From contig CANNCQ010000022.1 of assembly GCA_947503135.1 (NCBI GenBank), positions 1-45,316 of the forward strand: DNA of 45,316 nucleotides. The letters are read 5' to 3'. Made by a program: the position numbers and the translations under genes. The notes under the pieces are model-generated. The model had not been told where the DNA came from and did not search any database. It saw nothing but the letters and a program-made list of their open reading frames with translations. Position 1 is the first letter of the stretch. Every line of letters begins with the position of its first letter. Below are positions 28,889 to 37,768 of the stretch, in pieces. The stretch comes from an uncultured Aquimarina sp. (lineage in GTDB: Bacteria; Bacteroidota; Bacteroidia; Flavobacteriales; Flavobacteriaceae).

Positions 28889-30667
28889 TTATCTAGTAAA
28901 GTTAATCAACTTTCTTCTGTAGGTTGTCAACATTTTAGATTTTGAAACAAATCCATAATACTGTCCATCTTTAATTACAGGCAAGTTCCATGCGCTTGTA
29001 TCCTGAAATTTCTTCATGACACTTTTCATTGTATCCTTTTCATAATTGATAACAGCAGGCACTTGTTTCATTAACTGATGTATTTTTACCTTATCATACA
29101 TTTCCTGCTCAAACATAATAGTTCTGATATCATCTAAATACACCACACCTAACAGCTCCTTATGCTCCCCAACTACAGGGAAAATATTTCTAGACGATTT
29201 CGCTACTGCATTCAACAATAAATCCCTTAAACTTTGTTGAGGCATTATGGAAATAAATCTTTTTTCTATTACTGAATCCAACTTCATTAATAACAAAATC
29301 ATTTGATCTTTATCATGCGTAATTAACTGCCCTTTATTGGCTAATTCTTGCGTATAAATAGAATGTTCTACAAAGCGTTTCGTAATAATGAAGGAAAAAG
29401 CTACAGTAAACATTAAGGGTATAAATAATTGATAGCCTCCACTAATTTCTGCAATAAGAAAGATTGCCGTTAACGGCGCATGAAGCACTCCCGCTATTAA
29501 TCCAGCCATACCAACTAGCGTAAAATTACTTTCAGAAACATGAACATTAAATCCTAAATTATTAATTGTTTTTGCCACTATACTACCAATAGCACTACCC
29601 ATAACCAAAGTAGGGATAATAATACCTCCTGATCCTCCGGCAGCCAAAGTAATCGTCATAGCTACTGCCTTAAAAATCGTTACCCCAACCAGTAAGCCTA
29701 CTACAACCCATATATTATCGAGCAAGTGATCAAAATAAGTTTTACCTATAGCCGCTACATGATTATCTATTAACAAACTATTTATAAAACTAAACCCTTC
29801 TCCATATAATGGTGGTATAAAAAAAAGTAAAATTCCAATAGCGGCACCTCCTATAAGAAACCGTTGAAAACGAGTTTTCATCTTATTGAAAATTTTATGA
29901 ATAGCAAAATACATTTTTGTAAAATATACCGATGCAAACGCAGTACCTATCCCTAAAATTATATAAAATGGAATATCGTTAAGCTGAAAATTTTCACTAA
30001 CATTAAACCGAAATAAGACCTCATCTCCTAAAAAAAGATAAGAGGTAATCACTCCTGACAATGAAGCCAAAAGTAGTGGTAACAATGAAGCCAACGTTAA
30101 ATCTAAACTAAGCACCTCTACCGCAAAAACAATACCCGCTATAGGAGAATGAAAAACAGCTGCAATTGCCGCCGAAGCAGAACATCCAAACAACAACGTT
30201 CGGGTTTTATTATCAATATGAAAAAGAGTACTTAAGGCCGAACTTACTGAGGCTCCCGATAAAATAGCTGGCCCTAACAACCCTGTAGACCCTCCAAAAC
30301 CAACTGTAAGCGGAGCAACCACCAAAGGGTAATAAATTTTAATTGTTTTTATAATACCATTTCTTCGTGAAAGAGAATGTAATATGGTAGGCACAGCATG
30401 ACCAGGAAAACGCTTAAAAAAATATTTATTTAAAATATACACTATCAACAATCCTATAACAGGTAAAACAAAATATATCGATTGATTGAAGATTGAATGG
30501 TCCCTTTGAAGTAACAACTCGATAAAGTGAGTAATGTTTTTTAGAAATACTGCTAAAAGCCCAGCTATAAAACCCACTAACACCGATAACATCAGTGTGA
30601 AATTTTTGTCGGAAATATATCTGTATTTCCATTTTAAAAAAAGTGTTATTTTGGATTTGATACTCAT
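28889..30667 (-). CDS. ClC-family chloride channel/transporter with two CBS domains, lacking the gating glutamate
   Basis: ClC proteins move chloride across the inner membrane as channels or H+/Cl- exchangers. The 592-residue protein has a membrane domain of about 430 residues with GFGGSTGLLGPAILSGA (residues 123-139) and GGSGGIIIPTLVMGSAIG near 340. Two C-terminal CBS domains follow. By eye, the GREGP motif of E. coli ClC aligns with GLLGP (129-133), so the gating Glu is Leu131. The internal proton Glu aligns with Val185 (AVEV). GSGIP aligns with GHAVP (89-93). A channel-like, uncoupled mechanism is possible. Confidence 0.9.
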   Translation of the reverse strand: MSIKSKITLFLKWKYRYISDKNFTLMLSVLVGFIAGLLAVFLKNITHFIELLLQRDHSIFNQSIYFVLPVIGLLIVYILNKYFFKRFPGHAVPTILHSLSRRNGIIKTIKIYYPLVVAPLTVGFGGSTGLLGPAILSGASVSSALSTLFHIDNKTRTLLFGCSASAAIAAVFHSPIAGIVFAVEVLSLDLTLASLLPLLLASLSGVITSYLFLGDEVLFRFNVSENFQLNDIPFYIILGIGTAFASVYFTKMYFAIHKIFNKMKTRFQRFLIGGAAIGILLFFIPPLYGEGFSFINSLLIDNHVAAIGKTYFDHLLDNIWVVVGLLVGVTIFKAVAMTITLAAGGSGGIIIPTLVMGSAIGSIVAKTINNLGFNVHVSESNFTLVGMAGLIAGVLHAPLTAIFLIAEISGGYQLFIPLMFTVAFSFIITKRFVEHSIYTQELANKGQLITHDKDQMILLLMKLDSVIEKRFISIMPQQSLRDLLLNAVAKSSRNIFPVVGEHKELLGVVYLDDIRTIMFEQEMYDKVKIHQLMKQVPAVINYEKDTMKSVMKKFQDTSAWNLPVIKDGQYYGFVSKSKMLTTYRRKLINFTR

Positions 30668-30684
30668 CTGTTATTAAGGTACTT

Positions 30685-30692
30685 CAAATTTA
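30685..30692 (-). promoter_or_regulatory. Candidate -7 element for the ClC gene
   Basis: The minus strand reads TAAATTTG, matching TAnnTTTG, 17 bases before the ATG. No -33 TTG was found at normal spacing. Confidence 0.35.
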
Positions 30693-30738
30693 ATTATATT
30701 ATAGGTTATTTTGACAGACTAATTAAAGTATTAATTAT

Positions 30739-30746
30739 TAGCTTTG
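30739..30746 (+). promoter_or_regulatory. Candidate -7 element for the GNAT gene
   Basis: TAGCTTTG matches TAnnTTTG, 39 bases upstream of the ATG at 30786. The nearest upstream TTTTG is about 25 bases away, longer than ideal. Confidence 0.4.
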
Positions 30747-30785
30747 AGCTACACTACTCACTGATCAAAAAACAGTTTTAACCGC

Positions 30786-31367
30786 ATGATTAAAGCCAAA
30801 CATTCCGATAAAAAAAGAGTTGCAGATATTCTTCATTCTGCATTTGAGCCAATTACGCAATCTAACTCCATTAATTTTATAGTAAAGCAAGACAAAAAAA
30901 GAAGTGAGCGTATTCATTTACTTATGGAATACCTTGTTGATCATTGTATGGATTTTGGAGAAGTATTGATATCGGACAATAAAAATGCTTGTATCTTATT
31001 AAAATATCCGCATACCGAAAAACTCACTTTTAAAGAAATTTCTTGGCAAATTAAATTAGCTATTAATTGTATTGGACTTAAAAATGTACCAAAAGTACTT
31101 AAACGACAAGCAACATTAAAAAAGCATCATATAAAAACTCCCTATATACATCCTGTAATTATGGGCGCATATAACGAAGTTAATGGCTTAGGAATTGGGG
31201 TTCGCCTTATTAAACAGCTTATTGATGAATATTCTCAAAACGAATTACCCGTAATTATTGAAACTACTACCGATGAAAACCTTCGTATTTATCAACGTTT
31301 TGGTTTTGAACTTTTCAAAGAAATAAAAACTGAAGATTTTCCTTTATATTTTTTACGGATGAATTAA
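30786..31367 (+). CDS. GNAT-family N-acetyltransferase
   Basis: The 193-residue protein has the GNAT fold. The acetyl-CoA-binding motif A is seen as VNGLGIGVRLIKQLIDEY (residues about 137-154). It is followed by the C-terminal IIETTTDENLRIYQRFGFELFKEI, the typical YxxxGF motif B. The N-terminal half is less conserved, as is usual. The acceptor substrate is unknown. It is monocistronic and shares a bidirectional terminator with aspS. Confidence 0.82.
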   Translation: MIKAKHSDKKRVADILHSAFEPITQSNSINFIVKQDKKRSERIHLLMEYLVDHCMDFGEVLISDNKNACILLKYPHTEKLTFKEISWQIKLAINCIGLKNVPKVLKRQATLKKHHIKTPYIHPVIMGAYNEVNGLGIGVRLIKQLIDEYSQNELPVIIETTTDENLRIYQRFGFELFKEIKTEDFPLYFLRMN

Positions 31368-31397
31368 TAGGGAGCGCTACGCTTTCAGTAAAATATC

Positions 31398-31431
31398 AAA
31401 AGCCTGTAAAAGTTAACTTTTACAGGCTTTT
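31398..31431. terminator. Bidirectional terminator between the GNAT gene and aspS
   Basis: A perfect 34-base palindrome (arms aaaagcctgtaaaagtt and its complement) lies between the convergent genes. It is A-rich on the 5' side and T-rich on the 3' side, so it can end transcripts in both directions. Confidence 0.85.
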
Positions 31432-31452
31432 GTGTATGATTACCTTTAGATG

Positions 31453-33204
31453 TTACTGAATATCTAGCTTTATATTCAACTCACTCAACTGCTCATTATC
31501 TAAAGCCGCAGGAGCATCTATCATTACGTCTCTACCGCTATTATTTTTTGGAAAAGCTATAAAATCTCTTATAGTTTCTTGTCCTCCTAAAATAGCAACT
31601 AATCTATCTAATCCAAAAGCTAATCCACCGTGTGGTGGTGCTCCGTATTGAAAAGCATCCATTAAGAAACCAAATTGTGTTTCCGCTTCTTCTGGCGTAA
31701 AGCCTAAATGCTTAAACATTGTTGCCTGTATTTCTTTATCATGAATTCTTATAGAACCTCCACCGATTTCATTTCCGTTTAACACTAAATCATAAGCGTT
31801 TGCTTTTACAGCTCCCGGATCTGTATCCAACAATTCCAGTTGTCCTGGCTTTGGAGAAGTAAAAGGGTGGTGCATTGCGTGATAATGCCCTGTTTCTTCA
31901 TCCAGCTCTAACAAAGGAAAATCAATTACCCATAATGGAGCAAACTCGTTGGGTTTACGTAAACCTAAGCGCTCAGCTAACTCCATACGTAAAGCACTTA
32001 GTTGCGCTCTTACTTTATTCGTTGACCCGGAAAGCACACAAATTAAATCTCCCGCTTTAGCTCCTGTTGCTGCTGCCCAATTTTTTAAATCTTCTTGATC
32101 ATAAAATTTATCTACCGAAGATTTAAATGTACCATCCTCGTTACACTTCACATAAACCATTCCCAGCGCTCCTACTTGTGGACGCTTCACCCAATCGATT
32201 AACTTATCTATTTCTTTACGAGTGTAACTCGCACCGTTAGGCACAGCTATTCCTACCACCAATTCGGCACTATTAAAAACCTTAAAGTCTTTATGTTGAG
32301 CCACTGTATTCAACTCGCCAAACTCCATTCCAAAACGAATATCTGGTTTATCATTACCATAAGTTTTCATCGCATGATCAAAAGTCATACGAGGGAAATT
32401 CTCTATTTCAAAATTGTGTAATTTTTTAAGAAGGTGTTTTGTTAAGCCTTCAAAAATATTTAAAATATCTTCTTGTTCCACAAAAGCCATTTCACAGTCA
32501 ATTTGTGTGAATTCTGGCTGGCGATCGGCTCTTAAATCCTCATCACGGAAACACTTTACAATTTGAAAATATTTATCCATACCTCCCACCATAAGCAATT
32601 GCTTGAAAGTTTGAGGCGATTGAGGTAATGCGTAGAATTCCCCTTCATTCATACGAGAAGGAACTACAAAATCGCGAGCACCTTCGGGAGTAGATTTTAT
32701 TAAATAAGGGGTTTCTACTTCTATAAATTCTTGATCGGCTAAGTAATTCCTAACTTCGTTAGCTACTTTACTTCTAAAAATTAAACTCTCTTTTACTGGG
32801 TTTCTTCGAATATCGAGGTAACGGTATTTCATACGAATATCCTCACCGCCATCTGTATCATCTTCAATCGTAAAAGGCGGTAATTTAGCTTCATTTAACA
32901 CCTCTAGTTGCGCTACTAACACCTCTATTTCTCCTGTAGGAATTTTAGTGTTTTTAGATTCTCTCTCGATAACTTTACCTGTTACTTGAATTACAAACTC
33001 TCGTCCTAGAGTTTTTGCAAGTTCTATAACTTTAGCTTCTGTACGCTCGGTATCAAATATCAATTGTGTTACACCATAACGATCACGAAGATCGGTCCAT
33101 ATAATAAATCCTTTATCTCTACTTTTTTGAACCCAACCCGAAAGCGTAACTGTTTTATTGATATCCGTAGCGCGTAATGCACCACAATTGTGACTTCTGT
33201 ACAT
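31453..33204 (-). CDS. aspS: Aspartyl-tRNA synthetase
   Basis: This class IIb synthetase charges tRNA-Asp. The 583-residue bacterial-type enzyme has the N-terminal OB anticodon-binding domain ([32 protein letters not shown]). The class II core contains motif 2 ([28 protein letters not shown]), an inserted GAD domain, [16 protein letters not shown], and motif 3 ([15 protein letters not shown]). No GatCAB context is seen. dtd lies upstream on the same strand, 185 bases away. Confidence 0.98.
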   Translation of the reverse strand: MYRSHNCGALRATDINKTVTLSGWVQKSRDKGFIIWTDLRDRYGVTQLIFDTERTEAKVIELAKTLGREFVIQVTGKVIERESKNTKIPTGEIEVLVAQLEVLNEAKLPPFTIEDDTDGGEDIRMKYRYLDIRRNPVKESLIFRSKVANEVRNYLADQEFIEVETPYLIKSTPEGARDFVVPSRMNEGEFYALPQSPQTFKQLLMVGGMDKYFQIVKCFRDEDLRADRQPEFTQIDCEMAFVEQEDILNIFEGLTKHLLKKLHNFEIENFPRMTFDHAMKTYGNDKPDIRFGMEFGELNTVAQHKDFKVFNSAELVVGIAVPNGASYTRKEIDKLIDWVKRPQVGALGMVYVKCNEDGTFKSSVDKFYDQEDLKNWAAATGAKAGDLICVLSGSTNKVRAQLSALRMELAERLGLRKPNEFAPLWVIDFPLLELDEETGHYHAMHHPFTSPKPGQLELLDTDPGAVKANAYDLVLNGNEIGGGSIRIHDKEIQATMFKHLGFTPEEAETQFGFLMDAFQYGAPPHGGLAFGLDRLVAILGGQETIRDFIAFPKNNSGRDVMIDAPAALDNEQLSELNIKLDIQ

Positions 33205-33225
33205 TTACTTGTATATTTTGAATGG

Positions 33226-33233
33226 CAAATTTA
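33226..33233 (-). promoter_or_regulatory. Candidate -7 element for aspS
   Basis: The minus strand reads TAAATTTG followed by C, matching TAnnTTTG, 21 bases before the aspS ATG. The -33 half is not evident. Confidence 0.45.
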
Positions 33234-33239
33234 TGTATT

Positions 33240-33272
33240 TAGTTGATAGTTGCTAGTTTTTAGTTGATAGTT
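33240..33272. repeat. Two copies of a TAGTTGATAGTT direct repeat
   Basis: TAGTTGATAGTT occurs at 33240-33251 and again at 33261-33272, upstream of the aspS promoter. Such GTTGATA-type short repeats are seen between genes in flavobacterial genomes. The rest of the 33205-33389 gap shows no gene. Confidence 0.5.
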
Positions 33273-33389
33273 TTTTTAAAAAGATGCGATTTAAAGAAGC
33301 TCAACATCGACAAATAGAAAAATTTCGATCTTTTGATATTACGTATAAAACAAGAAGAACTAAAACTAATCTACATCCACACTCAAAAC

Positions 33390-33842
33390 CTACTCCCTAT
33401 TTTTTGAATCTATACAAATAGTAATAGGACCATCATTAATTAACGAAACCTCCATAGCGGCTCCAAAAACCCCTGTTCCTACTTTTTTATTTAGCTTGGC
33501 TTCTAAAACATTTACAAACTCTTTGTACAAAGGTTCGGCTATTTCTGGTTTTGCCGAACTGGTAAAACTTGGTCTGTTTCCTTTTTTAGTACTTGCATAT
33601 AACGTAAACTGACTTACTACAATAACCTCAGCATTTATATCAACAACACTTTTATTCATGTTCCCGTCTTCATTTGGAAAAATGCGCAGTTGAGCTACTT
33701 TTTTGGCAAGCCACTCTATATCTTCCTGAGAATCATTGGGAGCTACCCCAAGCAAAATTAATAGGCCTGTGCCTATTTTAGAAATTTCTTTCTCGTTAAC
33801 TTTTACCGATGCCTCAATTACCCTTTGAACAACTATGCGCAT
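33390..33842 (-). CDS. dtd: D-aminoacyl-tRNA deacylase
   Basis: DTD hydrolyses D-amino acids (and misacylated glycine) from tRNA, a proofreading role. The 150-residue protein begins MRIVVQRVIEASVKV and contains the active-site motif SQFTLYAS near residue 77. The Gly-cisPro motif NDGPITI is near the C-terminus, as are KKGNRPSF and FGAAMEV. Its ATG overlaps the rsgA stop codon (TAATG), so the two are co-translated. Confidence 0.97.
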   Translation of the reverse strand: MRIVVQRVIEASVKVNEKEISKIGTGLLILLGVAPNDSQEDIEWLAKKVAQLRIFPNEDGNMNKSVVDINAEVIVVSQFTLYASTKKGNRPSFTSSAKPEIAEPLYKEFVNVLEAKLNKKVGTGVFGAAMEVSLINDGPITICIDSKNRE

Positions 33843-34801
33843 TACAAATCTTCGTTATCGTAATTATTTTTTCGGTAATGTGTTTCCTCGTCTCCTTCTA
33901 ATATTTGTAAATAACTTTTGTAACGAGACCAAGCTATCGTTCCTTCTTCTAACGCATCTTTAACGGCACATTTAGGCTCTTCTTTATGCAAACAATTATT
34001 GAACTTACAATTGTGCTGTAATTCAAAAAACTCAGGAAAATAACCACTCAATTCATTAGGTTCAATATCTACTACACCAAAGCCTTTAATTCCTGGAGTA
34101 TCTATAATTCTAATATCATCTTTAAGGTCGTACATTTCTGCAAAAGTAGTGGTGTGCTGTCCTTGTTTATGCTGATCACTAATTTCCTTTGTTTTCAAAT
34201 TCAAAGAAGGCTCAATAGCATTTACTAAAGTGGATTTACCAACGCCACTATGTCCTGAAAACATACACACATTTCCTTTCATTAACTCCAAAACAGCATC
34301 TATATTTTTACCTGACTTTGCCGAAACTCCTTCGCAAGTATATCCTATACTGCGATACAAATGAGCTAAAAATTTTATCTCATCAATTTCTTCAGGAGTA
34401 TAGGTATCTATTTTATTGAACAACAATACACATTTAATACCATACGCTTTAGCTGTAACTAAAAAACGATCGATAAAGGGAGTAAATGTAGGTGGGTTAT
34501 TAAGAGTAATTACCAGAAACACCACATCAATATTTGAAGCTATAATATGTGTTTGTTTGGAAAGATTCACCGATTTACGAACAATATAATTATCGCGCTC
34601 TTTAATTTCTTTAATTACACCATTAATGACACTATCTTGTTCTTCTTCATCAAAAGTAACACGATCGCCTACAGCTACGGGATTGGTACTTTTAATTCCT
34701 TTTAATCGAAATTTACCTTTGATACGGCATTGATAAAACTTCCCATCTTCTGCCTTTACGGAATACCAACTACCGGTAGATTTGTATACTGTTCCTTTCA
34801 T
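33842..34801 (-). CDS. rsgA: Ribosome small-subunit-dependent GTPase RsgA
   Basis: RsgA is a circularly permuted GTPase that checks late 30S assembly. I chose the ATG at 34801 (319 residues, MKGTVYKSTGSWY...). An in-frame TTG at 34819 would add six residues and is less likely. The OB domain is followed by the permuted G motifs: G4 LLFNKID, G1 GHSGVGKST and G3 DTPGIKGFG. The C-terminal zinc motif is CKFNNCLHKEEPKC (C-x4-C-x-H-x5-C). It overlaps dtd by one base. Confidence 0.96.
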   Translation of the reverse strand: MKGTVYKSTGSWYSVKAEDGKFYQCRIKGKFRLKGIKSTNPVAVGDRVTFDEEEQDSVINGVIKEIKERDNYIVRKSVNLSKQTHIIASNIDVVFLVITLNNPPTFTPFIDRFLVTAKAYGIKCVLLFNKIDTYTPEEIDEIKFLAHLYRSIGYTCEGVSAKSGKNIDAVLELMKGNVCMFSGHSGVGKSTLVNAIEPSLNLKTKEISDQHKQGQHTTTFAEMYDLKDDIRIIDTPGIKGFGVVDIEPNELSGYFPEFFELQHNCKFNNCLHKEEPKCAVKDALEEGTIAWSRYKSYLQILEGDEETHYRKNNYDNEDL

Positions 34802-34938
34802 AAATTGAATTGACTTCAAAAATAATCAATTTTAAAGAAGTGTTATCCTACAAATATTTTAAAAAAATTAAATAAAAAATTTACATCGCAATAAAATGTA
34901 CTCATTTTAAGTATTTTAGAGTTTTTAAACTTAAAAAC

Positions 34939-35313
34939 ATGAAAATTGCAATAATTGCTCACGACGGGAAAAAAGCTGAAATGGTCCAATTTTTAAACAC
35001 CCATAAAGATTTATTATTAGCTCAAAATGTAGATTTAGTATCTACTGGTACTACAGGAAAAAAGGCTATGAAGGCTGGCTTTAAAGTAAATGCCTTAAAA
35101 TCGGGACCCTTGGGTGGTGATGCACAAATTGCGGCAATGGTTGCTGAAGATAAAATAAATATGGTGCTTTTTTTTAGGGATCCCTTAGCCAAACACCCTC
35201 ACGAACCAGACATTTTTATGCTTATGCGTTTATGTGATGTTTACGATGTGCCACTAGCGACCAACCCAGCAACTGCAAGTCTTTTAATCAAAGGAACTAA
35301 ATTTGAGAAATAA
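34939..35313 (+). CDS. mgsA: Methylglyoxal synthase
   Basis: MgsA converts dihydroxyacetone phosphate to methylglyoxal and phosphate, a glycolytic bypass relieving phosphate stress. The 124-residue protein shows H9-D10 in AIIAHDGKK, the phosphate-binding STGTTG, and the catalytic Asp61 of GPLGGDAQI. FFRDPLAKHPHEPD follows, with the conserved Asp and His. Two bases separate it from the DUF1684 gene. A half-palindrome TTAAGTATT (34907-34915), matching half of the gltA/eno site, lies 24 bases upstream. Confidence 0.96.
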   Translation: MKIAIIAHDGKKAEMVQFLNTHKDLLLAQNVDLVSTGTTGKKAMKAGFKVNALKSGPLGGDAQIAAMVAEDKINMVLFFRDPLAKHPHEPDIFMLMRLCDVYDVPLATNPATASLLIKGTKFEK

Positions 35314-35315
35314 GC

Positions 35316-35927
35316 ATGAGATACCTTTTATTATCCATTACTTTTTTGTTTTTAACACTAACTAAAATTAATGCCCAATCTAATTTTGAAAAAGAACAAT
35401 ATAAATATCGAAAATCGCTTAATAAAACCTTTAAAAGTAAAAAGAAATCCCCATTAGCTTATGCAGACATCTCTAAATTTAAAGGTTTAGATTTTTTTGA
35501 AGCAGACAAAAAATATAAAGTAACTGCCGTTTTTAAAAAAAGTGAAAAACCTGTTACTTTTAAAATGAAGACTTCTACATCTAGACTCCCCTCATATGTA
35601 AAATATGGCACTATACAATTTGTAATTGATGATAACACTTACATCTTAAACGTATATCAAGGAGTGGCTTCAAAGACATCAAAAAAATATAAAAACCATT
35701 TATTTCTCCCTTTTACAGATTTAACTAACGGTATTGAAACCTATACAGGAGGAAGATATATTGATCTTTTTATACCCGAATCGAATTCCATAATTATCGA
35801 CTTCAACAAAGCCTATAATCCTTATTGCGCATATAGCAATAGGTATTCATGCCCTATACCGCCTACCGAAAACAATTTAGATACTCGCATAGAAGCGGGA
35901 GTTAGAGCTTACACACCAAAACACTAA
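35316..35927 (+). CDS. DUF1684 family protein, exported
   Basis: The 203-residue protein has a signal peptide (MRYLLLSITFLFLTLTKINAQ). It carries the conserved DUF1684 end FTDLTNGIETYTGGRYIDL, IDFNKAYNPYCAYSNRYSCPIPPTENNLDTRIEAGV. The function of DUF1684 is not known to me. It starts two bases after mgsA, so the two genes are likely co-transcribed. It converges with the TPR gene five bases away. Confidence 0.85.
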   Translation: MRYLLLSITFLFLTLTKINAQSNFEKEQYKYRKSLNKTFKSKKKSPLAYADISKFKGLDFFEADKKYKVTAVFKKSEKPVTFKMKTSTSRLPSYVKYGTIQFVIDDNTYILNVYQGVASKTSKKYKNHLFLPFTDLTNGIETYTGGRYIDLFIPESNSIIIDFNKAYNPYCAYSNRYSCPIPPTENNLDTRIEAGVRAYTPKH

Positions 35928-35932
35928 TTATC

Positions 35933-37717
35933 CTAATTTACCACATCATCACCTCGCAACTTTCGATATGCCTTACGAGCATCTACAAAGTGAATACTAT
36001 CAGCATGATTAAAAATCACCTTTTCGTAAGCGTTTTTTGCAGCTTCGATATTGTTCAATTTTTCATGTAATTTACCCAGCTCAAAATAAGCATCGTCAAT
36101 CAACAAGCTTAGGGGAAAAAACTGAATTATTTTTTTTAAATTCTTAATTGCTTCATCAGTTTGCTTCATTTTAACTAATAGTAACGCGCTACTATACAAA
36201 GCATCATCCTCCACACTAGTACTTTGGTATTTTTCAATAACTTCATTATAAACCTGTAGTGCTTTTTGCCACTGTTCTTGAAATTCAAATAATTCTCCTT
36301 TAGCAAAAAGCTTTAAAGCTTGTTCCGAAATATCCGATTCATCTTTAGTGTTATCATAAATGCGTAACGATAAATTCATAGCATCATTAGCAACTAATTG
36401 TGTAGTCGATTCCTTCAACACATTCAACTGGGTGTTTGCCCAATCAAAATCACCTTTATAGTAACTAGTTTTGGCTATTTTAAAACTTGCCTCTTGTGCT
36501 AATGGATGATTTTTTACTTTTTTCTGAGCTCTCGTGTAATATATTAATGCTTGACTAAACTTGGAATCCAACACTAAAATATCGGCAATTAATAATTGTA
36601 TTTTAGCCTTATCAACAGCTGTGTAGTTCTTTTTTGCTAAAGGTTTTAAAAAAGCTATTGCTTCGGATTTACGCTCTTGCTTAAATCCTAAAAAATAAGC
36701 ATAATCCAAACTTAAAGGTAACCCTTCGGAATTACCCTTAAAGTCTTCAAATAAATCCTTATACTTTTTATTAATGCCTTCATATTGCTTAGGAGTTGCT
36801 TGTTCTATTTCAATATGAAGCAGTTCTTGATTGGCTTTAATCACAAAAGAGCTGATAGCCGCATTTTCAATTATAAATTCATAAGCCTCCTCTGCCGTTT
36901 CAAAATCTTTAGCTTCTTTGGCTATTGTTGCCACTTCTAAAATCTGAGGAATCCCGTCTTCCGTTTGCCTATAAATAGCGCGCTCTTGCGCGAAAGCTTT
37001 TCTGTATTGTTTTTGCTGTACAAACAACCAACTCAGCATTTCATTATATAAAATGTCCGGGGCTGCCTGGTTTTTTCTAAGAAGCGTTTTTCTAAAAATC
37101 TGATTCGCTTCGTTTTCAGGATCTTCAGTTATAAATTGATCTATTAATCTTTTTACAGTATTAATATAAGCAGGGTTTTTAAGCATATAATCTAAATAGC
37201 TACCAAACATTCCGCTTAGCTCCCCTGTTTCACCATACAACCTTCCTATTTCTAAATCAAAGTTATAATTCTCATTATAGGTCATTGCTTTTTTGTAGGC
37301 CTTAATAGTGTATTCCAGTAAATTATATTCTTTAAATAAAGAACCCATTTTTGCAGAATAATTTGGCTTACTATCTAAAGCTACAATTATGGCATCAAAT
37401 GTTTCTTTAGCTTTTTCTGGGTTGTCGTTTTGATTGTAACAAACTCCAAGTTCTAAAAGATAAATTAATCGATCTGGCTGTAAAGCAATTCTACTATTAA
37501 GTAAATCTGTAGCTTTTTGTATTTGATTGGTTTGTCGGTAACTTTTCACCAAGCCCACAGTAGCTTTTTCATCTTTGGGATTTTTTTGCACTAACGACTC
37601 ATAGGCCAGTACTGCATTGTCGAATTTTCCCAACTTATAATAACTAGCTGCTACATGCAAACTTTGAGCACCTATAAAGGTTGTATAAAAAAAGAGTAGT
37701 AAAAAAAAAATACGCAT
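35933..37717 (-). CDS. Exported tetratricopeptide-repeat protein
   Basis: The 594-residue protein has a signal peptide (MRIFFLLLFFYTTFIGAQ) and many TPR helices. Examples are ASYYKLGKFDNAVLAYESLVQKNPKDEKATVGLV (residues about 24-57), YLLELGVCYNQNDNPEKAKETFDAIIVAL, and the C-terminal DDAYFELGKLHEKLNNIEAAKNAYEKVIFNHADSIHFVDARKAYRKLRG. TPR arrays mediate protein-protein contacts, and a periplasmic or lipoprotein-like scaffold role is likely. The partner is unknown. It follows serS by 51 bases on the same strand. Confidence 0.85.
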   Translation of the reverse strand: MRIFFLLLFFYTTFIGAQSLHVAASYYKLGKFDNAVLAYESLVQKNPKDEKATVGLVKSYRQTNQIQKATDLLNSRIALQPDRLIYLLELGVCYNQNDNPEKAKETFDAIIVALDSKPNYSAKMGSLFKEYNLLEYTIKAYKKAMTYNENYNFDLEIGRLYGETGELSGMFGSYLDYMLKNPAYINTVKRLIDQFITEDPENEANQIFRKTLLRKNQAAPDILYNEMLSWLFVQQKQYRKAFAQERAIYRQTEDGIPQILEVATIAKEAKDFETAEEAYEFIIENAAISSFVIKANQELLHIEIEQATPKQYEGINKKYKDLFEDFKGNSEGLPLSLDYAYFLGFKQERKSEAIAFLKPLAKKNYTAVDKAKIQLLIADILVLDSKFSQALIYYTRAQKKVKNHPLAQEASFKIAKTSYYKGDFDWANTQLNVLKESTTQLVANDAMNLSLRIYDNTKDESDISEQALKLFAKGELFEFQEQWQKALQVYNEVIEKYQSTSVEDDALYSSALLLVKMKQTDEAIKNLKKIIQFFPLSLLIDDAYFELGKLHEKLNNIEAAKNAYEKVIFNHADSIHFVDARKAYRKLRGDDVVN

Positions 37718-37768
37718 TAAGCTAAGATAACAAAATGCGTATACTTTTATAGCCTTAAAAATAAGGTT

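Noticed and set aside
33277..33389. Possible small gene or gene remnant between aspS and dtd
   Set aside because: The longest ATG-initiated frame is about 15 codons and no similarity is recognised.
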